From: Collybiopsis luxurians FD-317 M1
Lineage: Eukaryota; Basidiomycota; Agaricomycetes; Agaricales; Omphalotaceae
Direction: 5' to 3'
DNA: 64,000 nucleotides
Assembly (NCBI GenBank): GCA_000827265.1
Contig: KN834767.1
Location: 62,001 to 126,000, forward strand
The position numbers were made by a program, and so were the translations under genes. Of this stretch, positions 10,941 through 22,427 are shown piece after piece (the first letter of the stretch is position 1; each line of letters begins with the position of its first letter). The notes beneath the pieces are model-generated. The model was given only the letters and a program-made list of their open reading frames with translations, was not told the origin of the DNA and did not search any database.

Positions 10941-12919
10941 GCTCAGGTTGCCGGAAACTGTAACTCACGTTTCTCCATCAACTGTCCCATTTAGCATCTT
11001 TCTCATCTCTATGTAGCTTACTTGTTGGGATATCGGTCGCTATCATGATTTTTTCTGAGAGAATGATTCTCATGAGACGAGGTGGTAGTAGGTAGTAGTA
11101 TTAGTCTGCAACGTTGATTTTCGTGAAAAGTACTCTTTTCAATAATCATTTACCAATTTGCTTTCGATGTTTGTTTTATGCCACGGACTTGTTATGTGTA
11201 GAGCCTTGAGTAATGATGAATGTAGCGAAGCTATGCCAGCTGCTGCTGCTTCACGACGAAGATGTGAGTAGTACCTTCCACGGCAAGTTTAGACAGCACC
11301 GAGATCGATCCGAAGTCGCAATGGATGAATTTAGCCATCGCGAAACACGAACAAAAAAATCTATGTAGAGGATGTCGCTAACGCAAAAATAAAATAGCTG
11401 TAGCCGATTAAAATGAGCGAGCGAACAGTCAACAAGCACACATCGTTGATGCAACACCAGACCTGAGAAGTTCGCGGAAAGATCTATGTAGGGAGTAAAC
11501 AAGCATAAGTGGATAGCAAAGGAGACGTGATGGCGACTGGAAAAAAGGGGGTTAAGTATATCGTACATGCAACCTCCCTCATTCTAAAATGATTGACAAC
11601 TGAGTTTGGCATCTCGGAGGAAGAAAGGGTGCATAAAACCATCGTACGTACACCTGCGAGTGGTGTAGTTAGACATAAAGGAAGTAGGAGACAAACAGGA
11701 TATGTTCGCCCTTTCGCCCGTCAGTAATGGCACTGCACATCCAAAGATCCACAGGTATGAAGAAATAACTTGAAACAGTCATCTGCTCATCATATACGCA
11801 TTGAGTAAAATGATGGAATTTCGAGTCGTACTACTCTCTTCAAAATTCACTATGTTTACCAGCGATTTATGACCCGGTGCCAGTATCACAATTGCGATAG
11901 TTGGTCAGTCAAACAAAGCGCCAGTTCCTCAATATGTTCGATGTCAAGATTAGTCCTGTCAAGACAACGCGTTCCAACAGAACGAAGCGAAGTTTCGTTA
12001 AGAGAAAAAAAAATATAACACGCACCCTGGTAAGACAGACTTGTCAGTACCATCATAAAATCCGAATGTAAACTCGAAGCTGACGCCAATGCTGAGACCG
12101 TTAATAGGTGGTCCAAGTCAGGTAGAAATATGTACTTGATCCGCGTGAATCTATTAAGATTGAATCGGAATTGATGGGACAACCCTGAAAACCCTTGCCG
12201 CGGATGCGCGAGGCCGCAACTCTCGTGTCTTGCTCGTGCCCCCCTCGTGTCTCTCGTACTGGAATGCTGCAGAGGGAGTCTGTATCGATTTTTCCCCTTT
12301 TCTCTTGCACTCATACTTTCCGGTCAAGTTACATACTTGACCTCCAGTGTCGAGTCAGGTAGGTTGTTGACTCCGGATTAAACTTAAGTATGCTGAGCCA
12401 TCAACTACGCATATCTTCTATGAGTGGAGTTGATCTGATGATCGAAAAATGGAGATTTCTGATTTTCTGTGTCTTTAAGTTTTCTATACGACGCGATTCT
12501 AACAGAGTCCATCCCGAAGACTACGGAGGGGTCTAAAACTACCTCAACGAGATAATCCATCAGGAAAAGCCAGTTTATCACAATCTGTCACTTGACAAAC
12601 CAAGACTGCTACCTTATTTTACATCGATTTTACAGGTAAGTATCCGGAAATGTTTAAACCTTCACGCCGAGTAAAGCGCAAGGGGCTAAATGAATATGAA
12701 GCGGTACGGCAACATTTAAAAACTCAGATGCAAAGTGGTGTGAATGCAGATTTTTAGATATCTTATCTTCTGTGCACATCCACATTTTAACACCAGCCTC
12801 TCCTTTTCCTTATCCCACTTCCCCTCCTTTGCCGTTCCCCTCAGGTAGTGAAGGGGCTACTGGATCCAACCTTGCACTCCGTTCCGACTTGTTTCTGAAT
12901 TTTTAACAAGGTACATACC
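10941..12919. other. 2-kb spacer without a supported gene
   Basis: Between the phosphate transporter and the multi-pass membrane protein. Minus-strand ORFs at 11251-11568 and 11886-12314 lack any motif, splice-supported extension or typical composition. I see no tRNA and no repeat. It may hold the promoter of the downstream gene and perhaps a non-coding transcript that cannot be seen from sequence. Confidence 0.45.
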
Positions 12920-14490
12920 ATGTCCACTACCAGCACCGACCGAGAGGTTATTGTGGATGTTGGGAACGACTTCGTGGTCAAAGTAGCTCGAGTTGTATTT
13001 GGGGCGTTATTCTACGGTAGGGCAATATCTCATATCTCCTCCTCATCCTCCTCACAGAAAAAAAAAAAAAAAACACAAAAAACAGGGATATACTTGATCC
13101 TCGTCTACTTCCTGGTTACTCTCTTCATTCGTAGAGTAGGAAACACCAAGACCAGACCCTCACTATATCTCGTCCTGGTCACGGCTATATTGTTTCTTGG
13201 TTCCACAGCGTTTCTGTCCTTCGATATCGCCGATCTCGTTGCAAGAATGAACTTCATTCTTATCGACAACCCAGACGAAGCCTATCAGGACAAGCTTGCA
13301 GAAGCAGACGACAGATTAAAAAGACTCGTTTGGACTGGAGAGATGCTATTCATCTTTATGGTAAGTTTCTCTGACATAATGCATGGCTAGCCTGGATTTT
13401 CCTTTTTCTGTCCTTAGCTACCACTCGGCGATTCGGTGGTCTTCTGGCGTACTTGGGCTTTGTTTCCTGACATGAGAAAAATAATGCTAATACCTTTCGG
13501 GACATTGCTTGGGTCCATTGGTAAAAATTCGCTTATTCGTTCGCTTCGCATTTTCTTACGGCCGTTAACGACGTCAGTGGCTGCGCTATATGAACTTGGT
13601 TGTGATCTCAAAACTCACTGGGCCATCAACAACCTCACACCTTCTGCTGGATCTGTCGGCGCTGAAAAGTGCGCTCATGCGGATCTTTCCAGCTACACGC
13701 TTTCGTTTGCAACAAATATCATTTGCACAGGCTTGATTGTGTATCGAGCTTGGTGTGTAATCGTGTTAAGCTTCTGTCACCAGGAGATATGCTCATGGTC
13801 TTATTCCGTGTAGGGAGCACCGCAAGTTCATGGATCAGTATCTTGACGAGTCAAGGCGGCGTACACAAGCTGAGAGAGTGTTGACACTATTGATCGAGTC
13901 TGGCGGGGCATACCTGCTCTTATACGTACGTATATCTGCTCCTTTTATTTCTCTGGAATATTCTCAACATCTGGCTCGATACGAAGACGCTACAATCAAT
14001 ACCGATTTATGATAAAAATCTGTCTGGGGGAGCAAGTATCGCATTCAATATCATCAATGCGATCATCCAACAGGGCATGGTGAGCTTTTCAATTTTCTTG
14101 CTATCCGCCACTTACCGGAGGATTACAGGGCATGTATCCAACAGCGATAATCGTTATTGTACAGATGCAGCGTACCCTGTGGGCGGACGCTGAAGACGGT
14201 GATACAAAACACACCTTAAACTCTCGACCTGGTATGGTGTTCGCACGCCACGCACCAAATACCACACTCGGAACCACGACTGGCACGGGCACAGAGTTCG
14301 AGGGGAGTATATATCCGACTTCCGCGGCAAGTAATTTGGATTCCTCAAGGAATGGGATGCGGAAGGAGGGCGTCGCGATTGCATTCATGGACCACTACGA
14401 CGGAAAAGATTCGAGAGGTACGTTTTAGGAGGGAACTTATTTTCGAGATTATTGATATTGAATTTGTGTATAGGAACCGCAAGCAGCTGA
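12920..14490 (+). CDS. Multi-pass (7TM-type) integral membrane protein, basidiomycete family
   Basis: Eight exons: 12920-13016, 13086-13360, 13418-13520, 13578-13752, 13814-13925, 13987-14079, 14129-14417 and 14474-14490, coding for about 386 aa. Hydrophobic segments: VVFGALFYGIYLILVYFLV, LYLVLVTAILFLGSTAFLSF, an IMLIPFGTLLGSI stretch, YTLSFATNIICTGLIVYRAW, LLIESGGAYLLLY and IYPTAIIVIVQMQ-like (MYPTAIIVIV). The cytoplasmic-type block EHRKFMDQYLDESRRRTQAE follows a TM helix. A hydrophilic tail of about 90 residues ends the protein. The arrangement (short N-terminus, DNPDEAY loop, FWRTW, YRAW, RR-TQ-ERVL.LLIESG) is typical of an expanded Agaricomycete 7TM-like family of unknown function. The acceptor of exon 6 is the least certain splice. 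No ligand or G-protein link can be inferred. Confidence 0.75.
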
Positions 14491-14692
14491 AATTGTCAGC
14501 ATTGATATAAATACCTTCCTTTTTTTTGTTTGGCTCTATGCACTTTTGAATGTACATCTGTACCACTTAATATATGGTAATTAATAATAAATGCATCTAA
14601 CTTTTCGTTCCGGCTGCTCGCAAAACATCACAGCCTTTGTCCAACAGTGAAAACCATCTGATAGCCTGCACATCACGCAAAACAGAAGACGG

Positions 14693-14698
14693 AAAAAA
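14693..14698 (-). terminator. Pol III terminator of tRNA-Ala
   Basis: A run of six T on the minus strand directly follows the discriminator base of the tRNA at 14700-14794, as expected for RNA polymerase III termination. Confidence 0.75.
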
Positions 14699-14699
14699 T

Positions 14700-14794
14700 G
14701 GACACACTGGGAATTGAACCCAGCACCCCCCGCACGAAGATTCACTCGACTGAAGCTGCTAAGCGGATGTGATAACCAACTACACCATGGGCCC
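14700..14794 (-). tRNA. tRNA-Ala(AGC) with a 22-base intron
   Basis: Read on the minus strand from 14794. The acceptor strand is GGGCCCA, then an A box (TGGTGTAGTTGG), anticodon stem TCCGC/GCGGG and loop TTAGCA/T, interrupted after position 37 by a 22-base intron. The variable loop is 5 bases, the T arm is CTGGG-TTCAATT-CCCAG (B box GGTTCAATTCC), and the 3' strand is TGTGTCC followed by A73. Anticodon AGC, the G3:U70 wobble pair and A73 are the alanine identity elements, which supports the call. One mismatch (C5 with U68) weakens the acceptor stem. The intron position is canonical for nuclear tRNA genes. Confidence 0.82.
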
Positions 14795-14975
14795 TATACG
14801 GTTTACTTCACGACCACTCTATATAAACGCAAACCGGTTCGAGAGTCAGACCAAGTCCGCAACGCGAATGAGACTTGTAGGACCGTGAAAAAATGATTCA
14901 GCATCATTCATGGCTAAAGTTACATCGCGAAAGCGCTATTACAAAGCATACACAAACTGGACATTGTTAAATCCT

Positions 14976-16389
14976 TCACGCCGTTATAGCACCGTTGGCC
15001 GTGGAAGTTTTCGAGATCGGACCGTTTGGAAAGACTTCCTTGAAGAACACGGGATGGTGTCTCATTCCCATCTCGGGGTGATTCTTCACCTTGTAGGTCA
15101 AACGCGTTAGGCCAGCGAGCTCTTTGTCCATCTTCGAATACACCCCTAGACCGGTTTTAGCTGCTTGATAAAAAACAGAGATCCATGTAGACCCACATTC
15201 AACCGGTCGATCAAGCTTTCGCTGTCGAGCTCTATACATCTCCCAAACTTCTTGCGGGACTGTAGATATATGCGTTATGAGTGAAATAAGCAAACAAATT
15301 TGATGATAGCGTCGAGAGATACTCACATTGAGGATCTGCGTCTGCGATCCGAACAAACATGCTGACATTGGTGAAAAATGGGACGGAATAACGGACTTCT
15401 GGTCCTGGAGGAGATAGAACGCGATGCGAAGTTGCCAAGCATACACCGCGGGATACTTTCTCGAGAGCTTTAATAAAAGAAAAACATGTCGGAAAAAAGC
15501 AAGAACGGGTAATTTGGGACACTAACCTCTTCCCAGGTTGACCACAAAAGTCCCATCGATTGGGGGGCAAGGCAGCCATTCTCCCGATAAATTCCTCACC
15601 TCCAGTCCCGCGACGTTGGATGCTTGTAATAGCTACATTACCGTCATCAGGGTATTAATGATTGTCAAGCGATAAGAACTCGACGGTTGCTTTACTCACG
15701 AAAGTTAGGAAGCCGCGATCTTCATGGGATGCTATACCTGTCTCTTTTGGATTGGAAGGGTTTGTGAGAGGAGGGTATCGCATCAACTTTGCACGAGGCT
15801 GCATCTTTCTACGGTCCTGGTCGAACCACTGTTCGAATGCAGCTGGATCGAGGCCGAGCGCCTCAGCAATGAGCGAAGCAAAGTTGTACGACAGCTCTTC
15901 CACCTGCGCGTAGTATTCTACCAGGGCAGCTTTGAAGCCCGGGATAGCTTCTTCAGGTGGCCACAAGCCACTCCCATCTTGTTTTGCCCACTCGGGATAC
16001 CCATCGAAGAGCTTGGGATCCCTATCGGCTGCAAACGTGAACTGTTCCCTTGTCTCAGAGATGGCCGAGGGGCCCTCTGTACCTGACCTGGCATGGATGA
16101 CCCTCTCGCCACCGACATTGAAATATCCTAGAAAGGCAGGGCTGTTCGTAAAATCGATTTCGTCCTTTAAAGTCCGGGGCAGTTGGAAAAATTTGGGCGA
16201 ATATTCTATCACTTTGTTGACAACTTGCATATCGACAGAGTGATTGGAGAGGTAGAGAAAGCCGATATTGATGAGTATATCTCGAAGGCTGACTAGAAAA
16301 GCATCTCTGTCGGGACCAGGTTTCTGAGATTTGGAGTAATCGAGAGTGGGGATAGAGGAATAGTGAGTTGGGGTTATGGTGGTGGCCAT
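14976..16389 (-). CDS. 2-oxoglutarate/Fe(II)-dependent dioxygenase (isopenicillin N synthase-like)
   Basis: Four exons in minus order: 16389-15700, 15632-15527, 15467-15327 and 15259-14976, coding for 406 aa. The N-terminal DIOX_N part has IPTLDYSKS, INIGFLYLSNHSVD, FFQLPRTLKDEIDF and GYFNVGGERV. The double-stranded beta helix provides the iron facial triad: SHEDRGFLTF with H-x-D, then TSHRV for the distal His. RYSVPFF carries the 2OG-binding Arg. This matches fungal isopenicillin-N-synthase-family oxygenases (gibberellin oxidase and flavonol synthase relatives), whose members hydroxylate or desaturate diverse small molecules. The C-terminal block KVKNHPEMGMRHHPVFFKEV follows the usual family ending. 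No secondary-metabolite cluster surrounds it. The substrate is unknown. Confidence 0.88.
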
Positions 16390-16860
16390 TCTGAGTGCGC
16401 GTAAAGATTATTTGGTATCACGAATCGTTATAAGCTTTATCGATGGGAAATGATCCCATGAACGGTTGTTGCTGGAAAGCGTTCATGAGAAAGGTAAGGT
16501 CCGGGTTGCCTGAGGAGAAAAAACGAAAAGAGTTGGAGATGAAAGTTCTCAACGCCGGTGAGAACAATATACTGTGCCTTGTACAAAATTTAAGCTTGGA
16601 GAACCTCATGAGCACATAGATAGATGGTACCTTGGAGAGCTCGGGAGCGAAGGAAGAACCACTGCGCAGCCGTTAAGAAGCGTGGGGGAAGCGACACGTA
16701 GAGAGTGAACCTGTGATTGGAAGAGTTAGTCTATGTTCTCATGAGTTATTCCAGTTCTCAAGTGTTCCATTAGGTCCGCAGTGAAATTGGTATCTGAGCG
16801 CTATGTGGCGTTATGTATGGGCGCTTAACTAGCCGCCAGTTTTGATACCAAACCACACTC
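16390..16860. other. divergent promoter region
   Basis: About 470 bases between the dioxygenase (minus) and the CWC16-family gene (plus). A 65-aa minus-strand ORF at 16418-16615 has no recognisable features. Confidence 0.5.
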
Positions 16861-18011
16861 ATGCAGGGCAAGTAGGTGTCCAAATCTCATTCCAACCCTC
16901 TACTAATATGCCAATTTAAACCAAGGCTTCAACAAATATTACCCACCCGACTACGATGGCGAGAAGCATAAGAGTCTAAATGCCTACAGAGGTCGGTAGC
17001 CTTCGCTCAGTCATTCCCTCAACTTAGATGCAACTCCAGGCAAACATGCTCTCGGTGACCGTGCTCGCAAATTGGACCAAGGAATCCTCATCACCCGATT
17101 TGAACTTCCTTTCAACATCTGGTGGTACGTGCTTTCATTGTCCGCAACATTCAATATCAATCTCCCTCGTTCAGCGGAACATGCAACAACCATATCGGTA
17201 TGGGTGTTCGCTACAACGCAGAGAAGAAGAAGATTGGCAATTACTACTCGACTCCCATCTTCTCCTTCCGATGTAAATGTCACCTATGCGATGGATGGTT
17301 CGAGATACAGACAGATCCCAAGGTCAGGGACATTATATCTCTGACATACTCTCTTACATTTTTGTCCCACAGAATACACGATATATAGTAACCTCCGGTG
17401 CAAGACAGAAAGACGAAGACTGGGATCCTGAAGAGAACGGTGGTTTTGCTGTGCACGGTATGTAGACGGTTCACCTTTTTTGCCAGCAGATCATCGACTA
17501 AATGTGTTTTGTCATAGACACTGAAGGGAACGCAGGGCCTTCAGATCCGCTTGCAGCTCTCGAAAAGTCAACTGATGCACAGAACCATCAAACCAAAGTC
17601 CAGATACCTCGACTAGAATCTTTAATGGATGTATCTGATCGCTTCAACTCGGATCCGTATTCTTTGTCGCTTAAGGCTCGCAAACACTTCAGGGAGGATA
17701 AGAAGATACGGAAAGAGAAAGAAAAGTCCGATACGCAGGTAAAGGACAAATACGCGTTACCTTCGACTCTCACGCTGGCTGAAGAAGATGAGGATACGAT
17801 AAAGGATGCCAAAGAGCAGTGGCGTAAGGGTAGGGAAGAAATTATGTTGCGTGAAAATAAACGTCGAAGACTTGGGTCCACATCTTCATCTTCACGCTTA
17901 CCGGGTTCCAGTTCCGCATCAAAGGCTACGGCGGTAGACTCACTGCGTGCCCGGATCTTGGGAAATAGTGGTCGACATCCTCGCATTTCTGGTTCTGCCT
18001 CGAATAGATGA
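16861..18011 (+). CDS. CWC16-family splicing factor (Saf4/CCDC130/YJU2B-like)
   Basis: Six exons: 16861-16867, 16926-16991, 17040-17124, 17175-17322, 17373-17457 and 17518-18011, coding for 294 aa. It begins MQGFNKYYPPDYDGEKHKSL, the YYPPD start of the Yju2/CWC16 family. Then come ALGDRARKLDQGILITRFEL, PFNIWCGTCNNHIGMGVRYN and PIFSFRCKCHLCDGWFEIQT. The C-x2-C pairs form a zinc-binding site. The QTDP and GARQKDEDWDPEE blocks place it nearer CCDC130/Saf4 than Yju2 itself. The C-terminal third is charged and Ser-rich. Family members join the spliceosome around the first catalytic step. The first intron uses a GC donor (CAGG/GCAAGT), an ironic feature for a splicing-factor gene. Confidence 0.92.
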
Positions 18012-18429
18012 ACCTTACCTATGCGATAGTACAGCAATGAATTTTTTTCTATGTAGCCTCATCATATATATCTGGCCTGATGTCGACGAGAAAATTTGAT
18101 AGCGACTAAAACAACAGGTAGCAATACACAGAGCAGGTAAACCAAGAAGCTGACAATAACTGGAGACACAGACAGTAGGAATTGCACAGAGGAATAAGTA
18201 ATAAGAAAGAAGGAGAAAAAAAAGAGGAATAGAAAAACTAGAGGAAAAGAAGTCAGAGGGATAGAGAAACAGCACCTCCACGTCGAGAAACTATAGAATA
18301 AGATAACATGAAAGGAAGATTAAGAGCAACGGAGAGGTAAAGAAACAGAACTACACAACCAACTAATACATATATCGGAGGACCAGAGATAAGATAAGAC
18401 AAAAGTTGTTCAACAGGATGTTTTGGATA
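18012..18429. other. convergent 3' spacer
   Basis: About 420 bases between the convergent CWC16-family and ARID genes. Purine-rich on the plus strand and low in complexity; no gene. Confidence 0.55.
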
Positions 18430-21400
18430 CTATGAGTTGAAAATCGCCCATGGAGCTTCCAGAGTAGGCATGTGTCCATCCCATTTCCACTCCGTAGACT
18501 GATAGAAAGTCGACTCTCCACCGTCGATCTCCTTCAACGAGCTCAAGCGCAAAGGGTCAACCTTCTCTTGCTTCACATCCAGTGAAGCAGCGGCAGAATT
18601 CGCTGGATCCGCATCTGCTTGCGATTCAGGGCTCGGGTTGGTCGAAGATGAGGAAATCAAATCAGGTGTTCCCATCTTGGACTCGGATTCATCTTCGTTT
18701 GGAAAGAGAGAAAAGTCGAAAAACTCTGTAAAATCGCTGGAAGCAGGAGGCGCTGAAGTGGAAGCGGAAGCATCCAACGCACTGCCAACATCGCCCAGAC
18801 CCAACGACGAGAAGGAGGTATCAGAATCGACTGGGCCACCATAACCTCTGAGAATCTGCTCGAGGGTATCAGAGATATCTGACGACAAAGATGCCTGATC
18901 TTCGGTCCCGGCCATCTTTATCAACTCGGTCATCTGTTCAAGGAACTGGGTGGCATCTTCCTCGGTCTTGATATTTTCAACCTGCTGATTCTTCTTCTGC
19001 AGCGATTCACTTACAGGTCCCTCCCAGTCGGTTTTTACTCGCTTGGGAGGAGAAGGTTCGCTTGCGACAGCAGCAGCTGGAGGCAGAGGAACAGAGCTTG
19101 GACCAGTCGAAGGTCCAGGTGTCGGCAGAGAAGCTTCAGCCTCTTCATCGCGGGGTCGTTTGACACCGGCGGTAGGTGGTGCGGGTATCGGAGCAGGTTC
19201 GAGAGTAGGGGTAGCGTTGACTTTGGTGGTAGGAGTTGAGGGTTTGCGAACAGGCTTCGTCTTTTTGGGTGGTGGCTTTGATTTGGGGGACTTTGGTGTC
19301 GGGGGAGAGGCAGCAGGGGCGGTAGGTGTCGGCGCACTGGCTACAGGAGTAGGAGCAGAAGCCGGAGGTGTGGGTGCGCCAGTAGGTTTTTTAACTTTCG
19401 CAGGAGGAGGAGCAGTAGGAGTTTGGTTGGGGGGGATAGGCGGAGGTCTGTGGGCAACGGGTGGATTGGTCTGAACGGAGGAAGGAGATGGATGTTGCAT
19501 CCCTGGATGAGGTTGCGGTGGCCCTGGTGGTATTCCTCGTCCACCAGGAACAAGCCCATTAATGGGTTGATTGTCTAAAAAGGGTCCTGGAGGTCCTAAC
19601 GGGGGGTGCTGCTCCCCCCCTTTGACGATATTCTGGATGATCGCATGAATCTGACGAACCGCGTGTTGTAGATGATTGCCAAAGGCCCTCAAAGTATCAA
19701 GGGTTAGAACGTATTTGGGGGTGTTCGACCCTAACAAAGATCTTTGATGCTGAACCGAAACGATCTGTATTTGCAAAAGCAATGAGTAAAGGACAAACGA
19801 CAGGCCCACAAAGACACGTACAGCAGTCAAAAGTTTCTTTGTGCCGTCTTCGTTTTTGGTAACAACACTGTAGATGGGCAGTTTACTCTCTAGCTCGTTC
19901 GCGTTGCGGAGGACCAATTCTAGCAGACTGTTATACTCTGCGCGACTCTCCGGTGGGACGTCGACCGCAGACATCACGGGAAGAACTGACAGATGGACAA
20001 TGAGCAACTGCATTGTAGAAGAGGCAGAAGCTACTCACTTCGTGCATGATATTCCGACTTCAGCCTATTGATGCCGATGTGAGCCATACTTATCTGATCT
20101 CTGGTAGGACGAGGAATTGTAGGTCCTGGATGCTCGCCTGGAGGCCTTAGCTGTGGATTCATGTTCCCCCCCATGTTCATTCCCGAGTTAGGGAACTGTG
20201 GTTGACCAACATTTCCATTCGGTCCAGCAACCGGATTCGGACCTGGGGGCTGCCTGCCACGAAGTCCCTCACTGAAACTCGCACGTTCAGCAGCCATAGA
20301 CTGCAGCATAGGGCGATGATTCTCAATAAAGCTGATCATGCTGTCTGCCATTCCGCGCGCTCTCAGCTCGTTTGCCGGCTTGTCTGCACAGCTAAGGATC
20401 ATGTCCACCTGAGGAGGACTGAGTTTGCGAAGAGCTTCGAGCGTGACAGGCATAGTCGGACCTTGAGAAATGAACTGGCCGGATAGCTGGCTGGTTGCTG
20501 GAAGACCCGCCGCCTTTCGACGACTGTCCATCACAGAAGCCATATAGACCGCGTCAAAAGCCGACAAGTACTCTTTGTAGATGTGCTGAATCTGCATAGC
20601 GGCAGCCGGACCCGACTTTGGTGGTTCAGTGGCGCTACCTGGGAAATGAACAAAGTTCAAACGCCCGCCAATTACAGGCCAGAGTTCTCTGCGAGTTACG
20701 CTGCCGAGTCCACCTTCACGCATGACCTGGCAATGGAGCTGATAGAGATCAATTTGTCGGCTGTCGATGGCAAGAAGCTGAGGGTTATGCACGATGGCCT
20801 TGGTCAAGCACCATTGCTTGTACGACGTCTCAAATCGCGACTTGTCTAGAGGGGGTATTGGCATATTTAAATTTACCGGAGGCGCGGATCCGCTTGGTCC
20901 AAGATTGCTTGGGCCGGGATCAACATTAGCGGGAGAGTTACCGGGGAAGTTGAGTTGTGATCCATTCATCGGGAAGGAGTTCATCGATTGCTGGGGAGTA
21001 GTAACAGGGCGAGGAATGTTGTTCGGAGGAGGAAGACCGGCTGGAGGGTGCGGGGGAGCAGGGCTTGGGCCGTTACCAAGCACGGGAGCCTGGGAATTGG
21101 GCATTGTCGGCTGTTGGTTATTGTTGCCGAACGGCGATGGTGGCCAAGGTTGGCCACCGTTTCCCGGAGGCGAACCTTGAGAAGGACCACCCATATTATT
21201 GCTACGGTACATTGTGAGAGATGAGAGGGGCAAATAACAATAATGACGTACATGGAGCCTCCGTTGGCACTCTGCTGTATACAGATATTCATCAATGTCA
21301 TGATTTTGGTAAGAGAGTCTTTCCGGCCGGTCATATCAGTCTGTAGCTGGCGCATCTTCGCCATGAAGACATTATCCGGCATGGTGGCGCGCTGGGAATG

Positions 21401-22427
21401 CAGCTGACGCATGGAAACTTCCATCGCCTGTATCATGTTGCGAAGGGTAGCGGCTCGGTCAGTCAGATCAGCCATATTGATGGTGCGACCTTGGACGTTA
21501 ATCGTCCCGTTTGCGGGCTGATTAGCCATTAAGGGAGGTTGTAACGGCGGATGGGGAGAGGGGCGACGCATATTGTTTGGATTGAATGCAAGGTCGTTTG
21601 GGGGCTGCAAGGAATTCAAAGCTTGTGGATTGCCGTTCATCGGTATACCATTGGCTACTCTATTTCCTAGATTGGTCGGGCTATTTTGGTTCTGCTGATT
21701 CTGAGCAAGACCCATGAGTTCGAGCTGACGAGTATGGGACTGGCTTCCTTGCAGAGCCTGCAGCATGGACTGACGATTGGGCATGGACGGTTGAAAGCCT
21801 TGATTGTGTTGTTCCATGCCGCTAAAGCCCATCTGCACGTTATGTGGAGTCTGGTTCTGCTGCTCGAGAAATGACCGCTGCTGACCAGGATTGGGAGCAC
21901 CCCCCATACCCATACCGAAAGACTGTTGTTGAGACTGCATTTGAGCCAAATTTTGGCTCCGTAGCAGGTTAGCCATCTGTAGTAGGGAAAGGGAGAAGTT
22001 AGTTTCAGACTAAGAACGTAATTGAATCCCAGCATCGGAAGACAAATGTCGGAGTGTTTGAGAGCCAAATTATGGCCCTAATAAGGGATACTATCCGAGA
22101 TAGATACAAAACAAGTAGAATAGCACAGATGACGAGAAATAATGAGAGTGAAATAAGACTCGCCTGTTGCTGGGCTGAAGGAGTATTCATATCCTGTCCA
22201 TTCTGAGCACGCATTGATTGCATTTGCTGCATCTGAGACCAGACTCTATTCGAGTCGTTGAAACTAGACATTCCTGGATGTGGCTGCTGCTGAGAGTCCT
22301 GCTGCTGTTGACCAGGCTGCTGCTGTTGCTGCTGCTGCATGGCATTCAGCTGATGATGTTGCATCATTCCAGCAGCTCCTGGACCGAAATTGGACATCAT
22401 CGAGTATTGAGAACGAGGATCGGCCAT
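18430..22427 (-). CDS. ARID/BRIGHT-domain protein, SWI1-like chromatin-remodelling subunit
   Basis: Five exons in minus order: 22427-22164, 21976-21252, 21201-20039, 19985-19822 and 19764-18430, coding for about 1216 aa. The N-terminal 330 residues are Gln/Met/Asn-rich with polyQ. Around residues 450-560 is an ARID domain: FETSYKQWCLTKAIV, LLAIDSRQIDLYQLHCQVM, GGLGSVTRRELWPVIGGRL and KEYLSAFDAVYMAS. ARID domains bind DNA, and with this glutamine-rich layout the closest known type is fungal Swi1 of the SWI/SNF complex. The C-terminal half is a long Pro/Ala/Thr-rich and then acidic, Ser-rich disordered region. The first intron (22163-21977) needs a GC donor (CAG/GCGAGT) and is unusually long at 187 bases. 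The complex assignment is inference. Confidence 0.82.

Noticed and set aside
11886..12314. 142-aa minus-strand ORF
   Set aside because: No motif, no splice-supported extension and amino-acid composition like translated non-coding sequence.
19043..19474. 143-aa plus-strand Gly-rich ORF
   Set aside because: Antisense shadow of the Pro/Ala-rich region of the ARID protein.
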